Assembly: GCF_000276665.1 (NCBI RefSeq)
Contig: NW_004955459.1
Location: 14,359,796 to 14,423,795 of the forward strand
Length of the DNA stretch: 64,000 nucleotides
Direction: 5' to 3'
DNA from: Chinchilla lanigera
Taxonomy: Eukaryota; Chordata; Mammalia; Rodentia; Chinchillidae
Below, in pieces: positions 1 through 11,400 of this stretch (the first letter of the stretch is position 1; the number at the start of each line of letters is the position of its first letter). A program made the position numbers and the translations under genes. The notes under the pieces are model-generated. The model saw nothing but the letters and a program-made list of their open reading frames with translations. It made no database searches and was not told the origin of the DNA.

Positions 1-3000
1 ATAAAAGAGTATAAACCACAGACACAGAAAACTCGAATTTATTCCTAGCTCTGTGACTGAAACCCCACAACTTATTCAAGATAGCTGGCCAAACCTAAGG
101 TCACTTGCTCACCATATCTATATCCCTTACTTAACCACTTGGATTTCCTTATTCTTCTAATTTTATTGTCCTTTCTCTTCTCCCTTTCAAACATTATTCT
201 TGTTAGTCTTCCCAGCTGAGGGAAAAATGATTCAAGATCAAACAAAAAGTCCTCCCTACTTCCATTCAATCCCTAACTAACCTTCAAGGGCCAGTTTTTA
301 AGGTATGCCTTATAAATATTTCAATGAGCTCTCATTAAAACTGGGACTGGATACTGACTTACCTAGGAAGACATTTGTTTGTGATTTAACAGACTTATGT
401 GAAAATCTAAAGGGAATCCTCATGGAGGGAAATCTGTTTCCCAAATTCAGTTTTACATAAAATTGAGGAGAACATCTTACATCCTGAAACACTAGGAAGA
501 ACTCCAGTTTTTCATGCTTTTTGTGCTAAAAAGTGTCCTGATTCTTTTTTTCACCATGGACTCTGAGTATGCAGTGCCACACAATAGGTTATTAACGGTA
601 ATTCTTAAAATTCCATATCCTCTGGGCCTTTTAAAATTGATTACAATTTTACATCTTTTATTCTGAAATGTCTGCTATAAATAAGGACTTTGCCCCTTTC
701 AAATCACTCTCTTCTTCCAGTCATAAAATCGACTTCCTGTCAATCGAAGTACAAAGAGAAGAGAATAAACATGAGTAACAAGAGAAGGGGCAACTTTAGA
801 AATAAAATTACAGAATGCTGGAAGAATAAGGGAGTTTTAGAGCTAAGAATATGTATGATAGTTGATAAGTGTCAGAATTTACTTGGAAGACATGAAAAGG
901 GTTTTTAGCTTATTAAAAAAAAATCACTAAATGGACAAAGTTCATTTTTTTTTTCTTGGCTCTATTTTTCTCTCCAGTGGGCAATAATTATTCTTCAAAT
1001 GCTCTCATTATTTTTGCCTTAATACATGTCATTAAGGATCACTAATAGAATTTGATGTACAGAGTAAACTCATGGAAATAGTTCCCCTCTCCTGCAAGTG
1101 TTTAGCTGCATCAAATCTCTTAAATCACTGACAGCATCTATGGCATCCCTTGTAGACTTACCTGAGCACCAATCCAGAAACTCTATAAGGTCACAGAAAA
1201 GAAATTCTCTACTTTAAATCTATTTTTACCACACTACATTTTACTAGAATGTTTTTGATTGCCTTGCATATTCCCCATGTGGCAAGATAGATGATTCAAT
1301 TCTACCATCCCAGAAATAATTGCTAAGATAAGTAAGGGACAATTAAGTTGCAATGAAATAAAGCAATATCCCTGTTAATTATGTAGTCAGTTTTCAATAG
1401 TATACTTGTCAAGATTCTGTTATTAAAGTAGAGATTATGTACAAGATATTACAATATCTATCATAACATTACAATACAGGGAACGATTCTAAATATATTT
1501 GACATTAACAAAAATATTTCCCAAGCTGTTAATGCTCAAAGTTACATCTACACAAAGAGACACAGGAAAGATTAACATGAGACAGAATACAGCCAACCCG
1601 AGGCCCAAGAAGTGTACTGTAGGAGGGGCTACACTGGCAGACAGGGCAAATTCCAGGACCCTGAAGAAATATGATATGATAAGATGTGAAGATGCTTATA
1701 GTAAAACCAAACATTTGCCTTCAACATCCTCTGGGCTGACCCAGGACTCTGCGTGTGTGTGCGCCTGTGCATGTGCCTGTGTGTGTGCATGCACTACCTC
1801 CCCTGTGTGTGTGTATGTGTGTGTATGAGTGTTTCTGTGTGTGTTGAGAGCACACGCACACTGGGAGTGGGTGTTGGAAGCTGCACCTTTCAGTTATTTT
1901 AAAAGCAAACTTGTTTCAGGTGAATTTTTAACGTCACAGAGGCTAACAGGAGGGAGCCTATTTCTCAGTGAGTATCTATATATCCCTCCAGTTCATGCCA
2001 ATGAATTGGCGGGAATGATGTGGTTACCCACAGATCTCCATGAAATCAACCAATTCTCTCTTTCCCTGTGTGTTGACCCCAGAGTCACAGTTTCCAAAGC
2101 CCAAGGTGAAGGAGAGCCATCTGGCTCACTCATATTGGACTCGCATGGCTAAAATGTAAAATAACCTCTACTTTGTTATATGAGTGAAATTTTAGCATCT
2201 TGTTCTTACCACAGCACTGCTGATGCTATTTTGACCAAACCACAAATTGATATCATAAATTAGAAGCAGGCTGCTGATGCCTTCTACTCAAATAAGTGAT
2301 GGTATTTCAGGGGCTTAGCAGTAAGAAATGGGGAAACAGAGCTAGAAAACACGGAATGTTTTATGCGGTGTAGAAACATCGCGTTGCTCCCTCTAAGAAT
2401 TTAGCAAAGAGATCACATGGGGAATATTAATTGCCAGTGGGGTCTAACAGTTTATCTGTTAACACATTATAAATAAGCCTAATCTGACCAGCACATAGCT
2501 GCTTAGCTGCTATCAAATGGCTCTATTTTTCAAGGTCTTTACTTCCTTTTTACCCTCAAGAAACAGAGACTTTTATTATACAAGAACAATTAGAGTAATA
2601 ACTGAATTACTCAATTATTGAAATGAATTCGTAGGTTTTGTCATTTCTTGGAGAAAGACTTCTTGTCTCTCAATTAACTGGTTTGAAGACCTGGCCTCAA
2701 GAAGAACAACTGGATTAACAATAAAACAGCAAAAATTGTAAACTAACGGTGTAAGAATGCAACATGCATCAAAAATACAACCGTATACACACAGCAGTAT
2801 GGAAGGCAAAGGAGAAAGAAACTCTATCTAGGTGGAGACTGAGGAAATTCTTTATGGAGCAGCTGGTATTTGAGCTGATTTTGCATGGAATTTGCAGAGG
2901 GTAAGGGAAAAGTTAAGGGTTAGGTGAAGAAGAGCACTGCAGGTGAAAGCAAAATAACACCTAGCGTGATTCAATGTGCATGGCAACACATATAAGATTT

Positions 3001-3100
3001 CCTTCTATTTTAATGTTGGAGAAAGGGATGAAGTCCAATACTACTTAGTCAATCTAGATGCTTCTCTCAAATATCTGATCCCATATTAAAGATATTTTTA
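1..3100. other. Unassigned AT-rich noncoding DNA
   Basis: I see no gene and no recognisable repeat except the TG-rich tract near 1750-1860. The short reading frames here have no family motifs, no conserved start context and no splice pattern that I can support. Confidence 0.5.
1750..1860. repeat. Imperfect TG-rich simple repeat
   Basis: An interrupted run of GTGTGTGT and GTGCGCCTGT-type units covers roughly 110 bp. It is a degenerate dinucleotide microsatellite. The reading frame across it, with CVCACACAC-like residues, is an artefact of the repeat. Confidence 0.75.
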
Positions 3101-3109
3101 ATTATATGC

Positions 3110-3256
3110 TGTGTCGTACAACTGGGTACTAATTATCTTGTCTTCTTTATTCCCCTATGAAAGGATTGTGAACCCAATGATAAAGTTCACTTTTGTCTTT
3201 TCTCCTAGAACTTAAAAATCTTCTGAGAACATGGCAGGTTTATGTATTTAATTGAT
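3110..3256 (+). repeat. Possible L2/MIR-type old repeat fragment
   Basis: The text resembles the 3' part of ancient CORE-SINE/L2 repeats: a TTGTCTTCTTTATTCCC-like stretch, then a TGTGAACCC-like and ACTTTTGTCTTTTCTCC-like block, ending in a TTTATGTATTTAATTGATTGA-like tail. The match is weak and remembered. Confidence 0.35.
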
Positions 3257-3959
3257 TGACAAGAATTTTCAAAAGTGATTCTGGAGTTCACTTTTGTCTC
3301 ATGTTCTTAGTGACCGGGGAACAAGACCCAGAGCTCAAATAAGAATGCAACTCAGTCCTGCCAGGACGGACTGAAATAGATGAACTTATGGAGAAAATGA
3401 TCAGCTTGCAGCTAGAAAATCCAGAATGTGCTGGAAGGAACTCAGCTAAAGGAGGAAAAAGAGCATACGTTTATTTTGTCATTAATATTATTTGATTAAA
3501 AATTAACTGGAGAAAAATCATCAGCTATATCATTTATGTGATTATGTGTATACATATGTGTATGGACATGAAAATAAATATATAGATATGGAGTGATCAA
3601 ATGTACAATGAGTGCTCAAATGTAAAAATATTTACTACAGTAAGAGATTCTTTGAGATTAGCTATCATCAAAATATTTCCCCTCACCTCAGACACATTCA
3701 TCCCACTATTCCTGCCACTGTTGAAGCAGTTTTGTAAGTCCTTTTTCATGCCTAAAGAAGGTGTAATAAAATTTTTTTAAAAATTTGGTGAATACTGCTG
3801 TATTTAAATACCTTAAAATGTAAGGAATTTAACACAAGGTGGTAAAAACACAAGGTGGTAAAACCATTACAGTGTGCCCTCATCCACCTTATTTACCACA
3901 TCAGGTACCAGGCAATGCAAATTCTGACTCTTCTACCGAGTCAAAGTGACCACGAACGT

Positions 3960-4078
3960 CCAACATTACAAATTCATTCAGGATATCGAAGCAGCAATCA
4001 CAGCACAACTAAAGACAGCAAAAAAGGGCTTTCAGAACTACTTCAGAAAGTGGCAAGGACAGGATGAGTGCGTTTGAA
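3960..4078 (+). pseudogene. Possible mariner-like transposase C-terminal relic
   Basis: In the frame starting at 3973 the translation reads FIQDIEAAITAQLK, then KKGFQNYFRKWQ, then DECV and a stop. The spacing of a DI.AA...LK helix, an F....F.KWQ block and a terminal C resembles the C-terminal tail of Tc1/mariner-type transposases. No catalytic region is visible upstream and the frame does not extend. Only about 35 residues support the call, so it could be coincidence or another transposase family. Confidence 0.33.
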
Positions 4079-4180
4079 AGGAGGAGGTGTATTTTTAGGG
4101 AGATTAATGGCAATGTGTCTTTTATGGAAATTTTTTTTTTTTTTTAAAGTCAAGCATTCACCATCCAATTTGGTCATTTC

Positions 4181-4309
4181 CTTTATACATATACTTTCTT
4201 TTTGCAGGGGGAGGTTTCTTTCCGGTACCGGGAATTGAACTCACGAAGTTGCGTTTGCCAGGCAGGCGCTGTGCCGCTGAGCTAAATCCCCAGCCCCCTT
4301 TATACATAT
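4181..4309 (-). repeat. ID-like tRNA-derived SINE with 12-bp target duplication
   Basis: Read on the minus strand it begins GGGGCTGGGGATTTAGCTCA, has a B-box-like GTGAGTTCAATTCCCGG segment, and ends in GGTACCGG plus an A-rich tail. The body is about 4193-4297. CTTTATACATAT flanks it at 4181-4192 and 4298-4309, a perfect target-site duplication from L1-driven retroposition. Confidence 0.9.
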
Positions 4310-4494
4310 GCTAACAATAATTCTATACAGTCAAGCATTGTGCTTTAGAAAATTAGTTTTAGGTCACTAACCTAAGATGAAGCACCAACATGTGCCACTG
4401 GAATTTCATGTCTGTGAGTTCCCACAACATACATGATCTGTGATTCTGATGCAGTTGAGTCCTATCTGTCTGTTGCAGTATCTATAGATACTAT

Positions 4495-4692
4495 CAAGTG
4501 GGCATTTATTCTGTGGTAGGCTTTGGGATCTATGTATTATACAGAGCATCTCTTATGTAACCCTCATAGTAGCACAATGAAAGAAGTAATAATTGTTACA
4601 TTTGTTATGAAGGAAACTGAGACTTAGAGATATGAGCTAGCAGTGTCAGAAGGCAAACTTGGGGCTCCCTGAATCTGAGGAGGATAATATGA
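4495..4692 (-). repeat. MIR
   Basis: The plus strand reads as a diverged reverse-complement MIR: GCATTTATTCTGTGGTAGGC, then CTTATGTAACCCTCATAG, then GAAGGAAACTGAGACTTAGA and a CAGTGTCAGAAGGCAAACTTGGG-like block (split here to keep it short: CAGTGTCAGAAGG, CAAACTTGGG). This order is the MIR order. It is an ancient mammalian tRNA-derived SINE. Confidence 0.7.
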
Positions 4693-6160
4693 ACAACTAA
4701 AGCTCAGTGACCAAAATTATGTCACAGAGTATTCCTTAATAGGGCATACTCTCTGCCTGTATGTCTGAACACTGTTTTAAGCCATCTTTTTATTTTTGTC
4801 TCATTGCTGAGTAAAATGTTTTAGTATCAAAGAGAAAAAACTTAATTTTGCCCAAGAAAAAGAAAAAAATATTTTTCCCAATAAAAAGACATCATGCAAA
4901 ACCTTAGAAACATGTAGCAAAATAATTGAAAAATTAAAAATTTAAAGCATAATTTTTGTTTCAAATGATACAATTTTAAAAGAAAATTTAGTTTATTTGG
5001 AATGCATGTGTATATTCCTTACATTATATACTATTGATTCTATGAAATCTTGAAATCTAAATTTATGGGATGATTAAATCACGTAGCCAAAATAATATTA
5101 CAGAATTACATCAAATGGAAATGATATTGAGAAGTTAAGCTAGAGGAATAGTTGAAAGACTTTCATCCACAAGTCTAAGAAATAGACTTCATTACTATAT
5201 TTCCACAACTTTTAGAATATGTGAATTTTATTCATGTTTGTTAAAATTTAGAAAACAGAAACATGCAGTTAGATTTGATTCATGTTACCACTTTTTTCCT
5301 AGGAGATCTATAGAAAGTATTTTAGACCACTAGATTTCTATCTTCCTATCCATCCACCTGTCTCTAACTGCATTCAAATACCCGTATGTTTCCAAATATC
5401 TGTGCAAATAAAAAAAAAGTACTATTTGCTGATGGATCCTAAATTACATATGTAGATGCTTAATATTTTACATCAATCCACAGGGGATAAAGTTAAAGAT
5501 AAATTTATTGTTAGCATTGTCTACTTAAATTTACGCAGGCAGAATTATGATCAAAGGGAAAATAATATTAGCTATTGTTTGAAAAGTTTATGCTATGATT
5601 GGTTATCTTCACATTTTAGCAACATGTAGTGAAGCACCTTGAAATACATTTTCTAGCCTCTTTTTCCAGAAAAATGGTTCTTTTCCTCTAGCACTGAGAA
5701 AGTTGTAGAGTCCTCTTACACATTTACTCTAAGAAAGATCTGAGAAAGTCGCAGTCTGTTTACAAACATACATTTATGTGATTTTAATTTAACTGTGATG
5801 CTATTTGAAGATTTCCCCCCATGAAATGCTTTGTCTACTGCATAACCCAAGACACAACTTGAAAAATGAGAGAAAAATAAAAATTATCTCATCCAAGTAA
5901 TTTTAACCAATGTCTCTCCTTTAAATGTATTTGAATAACATTTTTATATAATTTGTATTTTGAGAAAATTGAAAACTATTAATTAAAATTATGTATTTAG
6001 AGCCTTTATTACCCTATTATACTTTGGGGGGATTTTGGTTTTTGTTTATTTGTTTTCGTTTCTTTTTCTTTAAAATTAAAATTAAAAAGAAGAAAAGGAG
6101 GCAGAAAACAGCATCAAGGACAGGCTTCTGTACTTTTTTTTCATTTAAAGTCTCTTGTAT
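4693..6160. other. Unassigned AT-rich noncoding DNA
   Basis: I see no gene or repeat I can name. The stretch is strongly AT-rich with short A and T runs. Confidence 0.5.
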
Positions 6161-6168
6161 ATTTAAGG

Positions 6169-6183
6169 ATCCTTTTTTCTTTT

Positions 6184-6232
<49 letters not shown>

Positions 6233-6353
6233 TCTTTTTCTTTCTTTCTTTCTTTTTTTTTTTCTTGGTACCCAGGAATCAATCTCATGACCTTACACAT
6301 GCCAGGCAGGTGCTTATGCTCTTGAGTTATATCCCTGGCCCAACAATCCTTTT
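6169..6353 (-). repeat. ID-like SINE with expanded CTTT tail
   Basis: The 3' part (about 6264-6341) reads on the minus strand as a diverged ID-like SINE: a GGGATATAACTC-like start, a GAGATTGATTCC-like B box and a GGTACC end. Its tail at about 6178-6260 has grown into a (CTTT)n tetranucleotide array on the plus strand. ATCCTTTT at 6169-6176 and 6346-6353 is a plausible short target duplication. Confidence 0.75.
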
Positions 6354-6568
6354 CTTTTCTTAAGTAAGGAGAAATAAAACACTAAACCTTATCCTCACAC
6401 ATTACAATTTCATTATTGGTTTTCTTTTGATAAACAATTTAAAGTATGTATGTGATATGTTACATTGTACTGTGCAACTTAGTCTGTGATTCCATGAAGT
6501 AAAATTTTGATCTTTTGTTTTAGTCTGCTTAAGATCTTACAAATTATAATTATGTATAATTATATATA

Positions 6569-6683
6569 NNNNNNNNNNNNNNNNNNNNNNNNNNNNNNNN
6601 NNNNNNNNNNNNNNNNNNNNNNNNNNNNNNNNNNNNNNNNNNNNNNNNNNNNNNNNNNNNNNNNNNNNNNNNNNNNNNNNNNN
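6569..6683. other. Assembly gap (115 N)
   Basis: This is a run of N, entered from an AT-rich TATATATA sequence. The frame that runs across it is meaningless. Confidence 0.99.
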
Positions 6684-8100
6684 TTTGAAAATGCATCTCA
6701 ACTGATCTTGTATTGTGAATCTCCTCAGAATGACAGTGCAGGCTAAGGATAAATAGTGTCCCCTTAAAATTAAACTTTAGATAAGTAACTCTTCTTTGCT
6801 AGAAATTCCTCCCTTTAAATAAACAATATAGTTCTGAAAATTGTTTTTAAAACTATTTACATTTTTAAAAAGCTACATTTTAGAGTTGGTCCTAGGTTAT
6901 AAATACCAAAAGCTAATTTTCAATTTGGTAGTTCTGTTCATAAATGTGAAATACTGGACTGCTGTGTATTTGAGCTGTTTCTCACACCAAAAATATGTTA
7001 TAAACATTCCCTGTGGTGAAATATGAAACACAAATATATGGTATTGTATTAAAAAACTGCATTTAAAGTTATGTCTTATTGAAGAACTTTTAGTATAAAA
7101 ATTTGAGAAAGTACAGACAAAGAGATGCCGTAACAGTAGTACTTTTTATTTGCCCATTTCTTTCTACTACCACATAAAAATGAGTTTATTGCCCTATCAT
7201 CTATATTATTAATGCATTTTTGGTCTTCTAGAGAATGTAGCAAAAATATCTTTGCATAAATATCTATGTATCCCACTGCAGCCTGAAATACAAAACTTTT
7301 CATTAAAAGCTCTTTACACTGTACACTAAACAAGTGGTTTGAATGTTTACTAGTGAATTAAAAAAAATAATGAGCTAATTATACATTTAAAATGACTAAT
7401 AAATTTGGATTATACAGTCTAAAGATTTAATGCTTAAATTCATTGCTTATGTAACTTGACAAATTGAGTGAGTTACTACGAGGATATAGTAAAATTGGTT
7501 TTCTGTTAGGCCTAATAAAGAAACCACGTATAAGCCTTTCTCCTTAAGTGGAAAAGATACAGAAAATTACCCATTGGGCTTAAGAAACTGACAAAAGATG
7601 AAAGTGGTTTGGGAAAACAAGAGTTTTGGAATCCAGAGTTGATTAATAAAGGAAGGATGGGAGGTTAAGGAAAGTTTGGATAACAGATGCCAAAACAGAG
7701 TGAGCAAGAATGAGTTCTAGGGCTTGAGAGCACACGAGGGTGACTTCAGTCCTTCACGGAATAACTGAGAGAGAATTTGCAAGTTTGCAATAAAAGGAAT
7801 GATATGTGCAACACAAAGAAATGATAAATTATCAGAAGACAGAATGTTAATTATTCTGATTTGAGCATTACAGATTGTGCATGTGTAACAAATTACCACA
7901 CTGTGCTCTGTAAATATGTACAATTTATACATGGAAAAACAAAGAAAAGTAGGTGCACCCTGACCAAAATAAAAATGTAGGAATGGATTTCGGCTCTGGA
8001 GCTGTGGGTACTTTGTGAAATCCTTGAGAGTGTGTCGCAGACATGGTCATATTCATATTTGCATTTATTCAGTGTTCCTGACATTTAAGAGAGGCTCTCA
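6684..8100. other. Unassigned AT-rich noncoding DNA
   Basis: No gene or nameable repeat was seen. Confidence 0.5.
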
Positions 8101-8109
8101 GTGTTATTC

Positions 8110-8378
8110 ATGAAAATGGGAAGAGGAACAAGAGATTCACGAAGAAGGAAAAAAGGAAACGAAAAAACAGTGAACTGATAGGAAAAAATGCAGTAGAGCA
8201 TTTGGAAATGGGAAAAGGAACAAGAAATGGAAGAAGCAGGGAGGGATGGATAGTATGCGTAAGGACTGAAAAGGGTATTAAAGAGTATCATGTAAATATT
8301 CCAATTCCTCATGTTCCTCATTACCATGAAAGTAATCATTATATATAACAAACATGTACGAATAAAAATAAACAAAAA
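8110..8378 (+). repeat. Possible L1 3' UTR-like purine-rich segment
   Basis: A G/A-rich block is followed by a segment ending ACATGTACGAATAAAAAT and an A-rich tail. The organisation resembles that at 15590-15805, which ends ACTTGTACTAATAAAAAT. A purine-rich region before an AATAAA-type tail is typical of rodent L1 3' UTRs. Similarity was judged by eye only. Confidence 0.35.
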
Positions 8379-8659
8379 AGTCAGGAAGAGATGGGAAAAA
8401 GGAAAAACTAGAACTGATAAAATTAATAATGACTAAAGGATTGCCTTCTAAAATAACATAAAACTAACATCACAAACAAGAGATCATTATATATGACCCA
8501 ATTTTAAAATAAACTATGTAACAATTTATAAAAAAGTTACTATATGCCAGGTAATAGGTGCACTGGGAGCAAAGAGGAAGAGTAGAATCCTCATTCAGAC
8601 ATGTACAGGAAAATAAAAAGCTAAGAAAGTAAGTATTTTATTTTTTACATTTTTATCTT

Positions 8660-9185
8660 TTTTTTTTCAATGACAAAGCAGAAGCAGAACTCACTAGATG
8701 TGGTGACGGTGGACATCCTTGTCTTGTTTCTGATTTTAGAGTGAAAGCTTTCAGGTTTTGACCATTTACTAAGATGTTGAGTGTTGGTTTGCCATAAATG
8801 ATTTTTTTATCAGATTGACTTAAAGACCCATCTATTCCAATTTTCTGTAGGTGTTGTTTTTTTTAATCATGAATGAGTGTTGTTCTTTGTCAAATGGTTT
8901 TTCTTTATCTATTGAGATGCTCATGTGATTATTGTTCTTGGATCTGTTAATAGGGTATATTACATTTATCGTTTTATGTAAATTGAATAATCCCTGCATT
9001 CCTGGGATGAATCCTACATGATGCTGCTGTATCATCTTCTTGATGATTTACTGTGTTCTGCTTGGAAGCATCTTATTGAGGATTTTCATATCTGTGTTCA
9101 TTAGGGAGACTGCCTTGGGTTTTCTTTTTTGCTTGACTCACTCTCCGCTCTTGGTATCAGAGTAATACTTGCTCACTTTGGGCCC
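8660..9185 (-). repeat. L1 ORF2 fragment, inverted 5' segment
   Basis: The minus strand encodes recognisable L1 reverse transcriptase sequence, including [20 protein letters not shown] (residues of the FIPGMQ block) and [20 protein letters not shown] (the SIDAEKAF-type block). It is broken by stops and truncated at both ends. It adjoins the plus-strand L1 at 9245-10610 and matches the part of ORF2 just upstream of it, so the two look like one element with its 5' part inverted. Confidence 0.85.
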
Positions 9186-9892
9186 CAGGGAACACTCAGC
9201 TAAGGGGATTCAGGGGAGCAGTGAGAGGTAATGGGCAGAGACTGACAGTCAATAGAGTTTTGGAAATATTAGCCAGAGTAAGTACACAAGAGAAAAAAAT
9301 GAAAGGAACAAGGATAGGAAAAGAAACATTAAATTATCATCAGATGACTTGATACTCTACATAGAAGATCTCAAAACTGCACCAAAACACTTTTAGATAT
9401 AATAACTAAATGCAGTAGTGTAGCTGGATAGAAAGTCAACAATCAAAAATTAATAGCATTCCTATACATGAAAAACAAACTCACTGAGAGAAATTAGGGA
9501 GACTACAAATTTCAAAATAGCATCCAGAAAAAAAGAGAAATACCTAGGAATCAATCAAACAAAGGAAATAAAAGGCCTATACACTGAAAAGTACAGTGCT
9601 CTGATAAAGGAGATTGAAGAGGATATAAGAAAGTGGAAAGATATTCCTTGCTTGTGGATGGGAAGAAACAGCATAGTGAAAATAACCACACTCACAAAAT
9701 TGCCATACAAATTTAATGCAATCCCTATCAAAATACCAACAGTATATCTCACATAATTAGAGAAAACTATCCTAAAATTGATTTGGATCCAGAGGAGGCC
9801 TAGAACAGCAACGGAAATTCTGAGCAATAAAGGCAAGGCAGGGGCATCACAATCCGTGAATTGAAATTATACTACAGAGCTACTCTAATAAA

Positions 9893-9956
9893 AACAGCAT
9901 GGTACTGTTTCCCTCCTTTTATCTTTAAAAAAAAAAAAAACAACAGCATGGTACTG
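9893..9956 (+). mobile_element. Ultrashort 5'-truncated L1 insertion (34 nt) with 15-bp target duplication
   Basis: AACAGCATGGTACTG occurs at 9893-9907 and again at 9942-9956. Between them lies a 34-nt insert: a 19-nt pyrimidine-rich piece (TTTCCCTCCTTTTATCTTT), an A run and one C. Bases 9908-9930 match, over 23 nt, the reverse complement of 31423-31445, the extreme 3' end of the young L1 elsewhere in this window. It is therefore an L1 insertion that kept about 19 nt of element plus poly-A. Confidence 0.85.
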
Positions 9957-10180
9957 ACAAAAAAATCAGACCCAAGGATCAGCACAACAGATTAGAAGAT
10001 GTGGAAACAACTCTCAACACACTCAATCACCTAATCTTTGAGAAAGGGGCAAAACATGTTCACTGGAAGAAAGATAGCTTCTTTAATAAAGGGTGCTGGA
10101 AAAAACTGACTTTCCACATGCTGAAGACTAAAATTAGACCCATGTTTCTCACTGTGCATTAAATTAAGATCAAAATGGAT

Positions 10181-10310
10181 TAAAGATGTAATTTCTTTTT
10201 CTTTTTTTTTTTTTTTTTTTTGCTCTGGTACCAGGAATTGAACTCGGGAACTTGCACTTGCCAGGTAGGTGCTCTGCCACTGAGCTATATCCCTAGCCCT
10301 AAAGATCTAA
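10181..10310 (-). repeat. ID-like SINE inside L1
   Basis: The minus strand has GGGATATAGCTCAGTGGCAG, then GTTCAATTCCTGGTACC and an A-rich tail (T-run at about 10205-10221 on the plus strand). The body is about 10192-10299. TAAAGATGTAA at 10181-10191 and TAAAGATCTAA at 10300-10310 form a target duplication with one mismatch. It interrupts the L1 ORF2 relic, so it is younger than that L1. Confidence 0.88.
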
Positions 10311-11224
10311 ATATTAAAACAGAAACATTAAATTTCCTGAAAGAAAGAATAGATAGAACTCTTGAAGACATAGATGTAAGCAAAAATTTTCTGGAAAGAA
10401 AAACCCAATAGCATGAGAAATATTACAAAGTGTCAACAACTGAGATCTCATCTTATTTAAAAGCTTTTCCACAGCTAAAGAAACCACCAACAGAGTGAAG
10501 AGATATCCCACAGAGTAGGAAAAATATTTACCAGCTGTTCCTAAGACAAAGGACTAATATTTAGAACATATAAAGAACTGAAAAGAAATCCCTCTTGATG
10601 TAAATGGGATAAATAAAGGTAGTGTAGGAGAAGTGACTGATGTCCACACTGTGAAGCTTATGTACACTACCTGAGAGAGTTTGGCAGTGCTACCAGGCAG
10701 GACCAGGTGACCAGAAGTCTGTTACATGAAGTGGAAAACCACACAGGTGGCCTTTGCAGTGGACGTCCAGGAGCATTGGGAGCACAGGACCCACAGGTCA
10801 GAAGCAGCAGGCATGGGAGGACACAGATGGGTTCCAGACAGGTCTCAGTAGCAGCTTGAAACAAGCATGTTACTTAGATGCAGGAGCGGTAAAAAAAAAT
10901 AAGATAATGTCAAGGCTTGAGATTTCTTTAAGGGAAATGCATAGTAGCTCTTCAATATTGTTAATAGATCTTTTAAACATTACCTAAGACCTCAACTATT
11001 GTAGAGCATTTGAAAAACACTGATAATTGTGAGTGAAATAAACATACTTCTCTATTTAAAATGATTCGTATTTAGACTTTCTCTGAACAAAACCTGTATG
11101 TCAACTTGTGCATGGCTATGCTCTTGGGGCATTGGTCTGTTTGTATACTAGAAATTAAAGTGTTTTATTCTGATTTTCTCCCAACCGTAAAGCCCCTGTT
11201 GATTTCACAACTTTTAATAAACTT

Positions 11225-11400
11225 CTCTCTTTTATATGTAATTATTTTATTGTTGGTATAGATGGTACATAATGGTCACCGTCATTTTGGGGAATTGATA
11301 CATATACACATTGCATCTTGATCATCTTTACTTCCCTTCTTCCCACCCTGGCCTTTCAATTTTCTCTCATTACACAATATTTTTATATATAGGATGATGT
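11225..11400 (-). repeat. Possible L1 3' UTR-like fragment
   Basis: A T-rich start, a GATGGTACATAATGGTCACC-like segment, an ATTGATACATATACACATTG-like block and a C/T-rich stretch resemble an antisense L1 3' UTR. The region 59200-59345 has a similar order. The call is low certainty. Confidence 0.3.

Larger units (their letters stand above)
9245..10610 (+). repeat. L1 ORF2 fragment, main segment
   Basis: The plus strand continues ORF2 from the point where the inverted part stops: a VLEILARV-like block at about 9258, a YTEKYSALIKEIEEDI-like block at about 9580, GIWIQ-type sequence at about 9780 and a TETLNFLKERIDRTLEDIDV block at about 10318 (DIDVSKNFL follows). It is interrupted by stops, by a SINE at 10181-10310 and by a tiny L1 insertion at 9893-9956. 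It stops around 10610 without a 3' UTR or poly-A, so the 3' end is missing. Confidence 0.85.

Noticed and set aside
5991..6290. 99-codon open frame with phenylalanine/serine runs
   Set aside because: It crosses the CTTT array and an antisense SINE, so it is a repeat artefact.
6507..6746. 79-codon open frame
   Set aside because: It spans an assembly gap and about half its codons are N.
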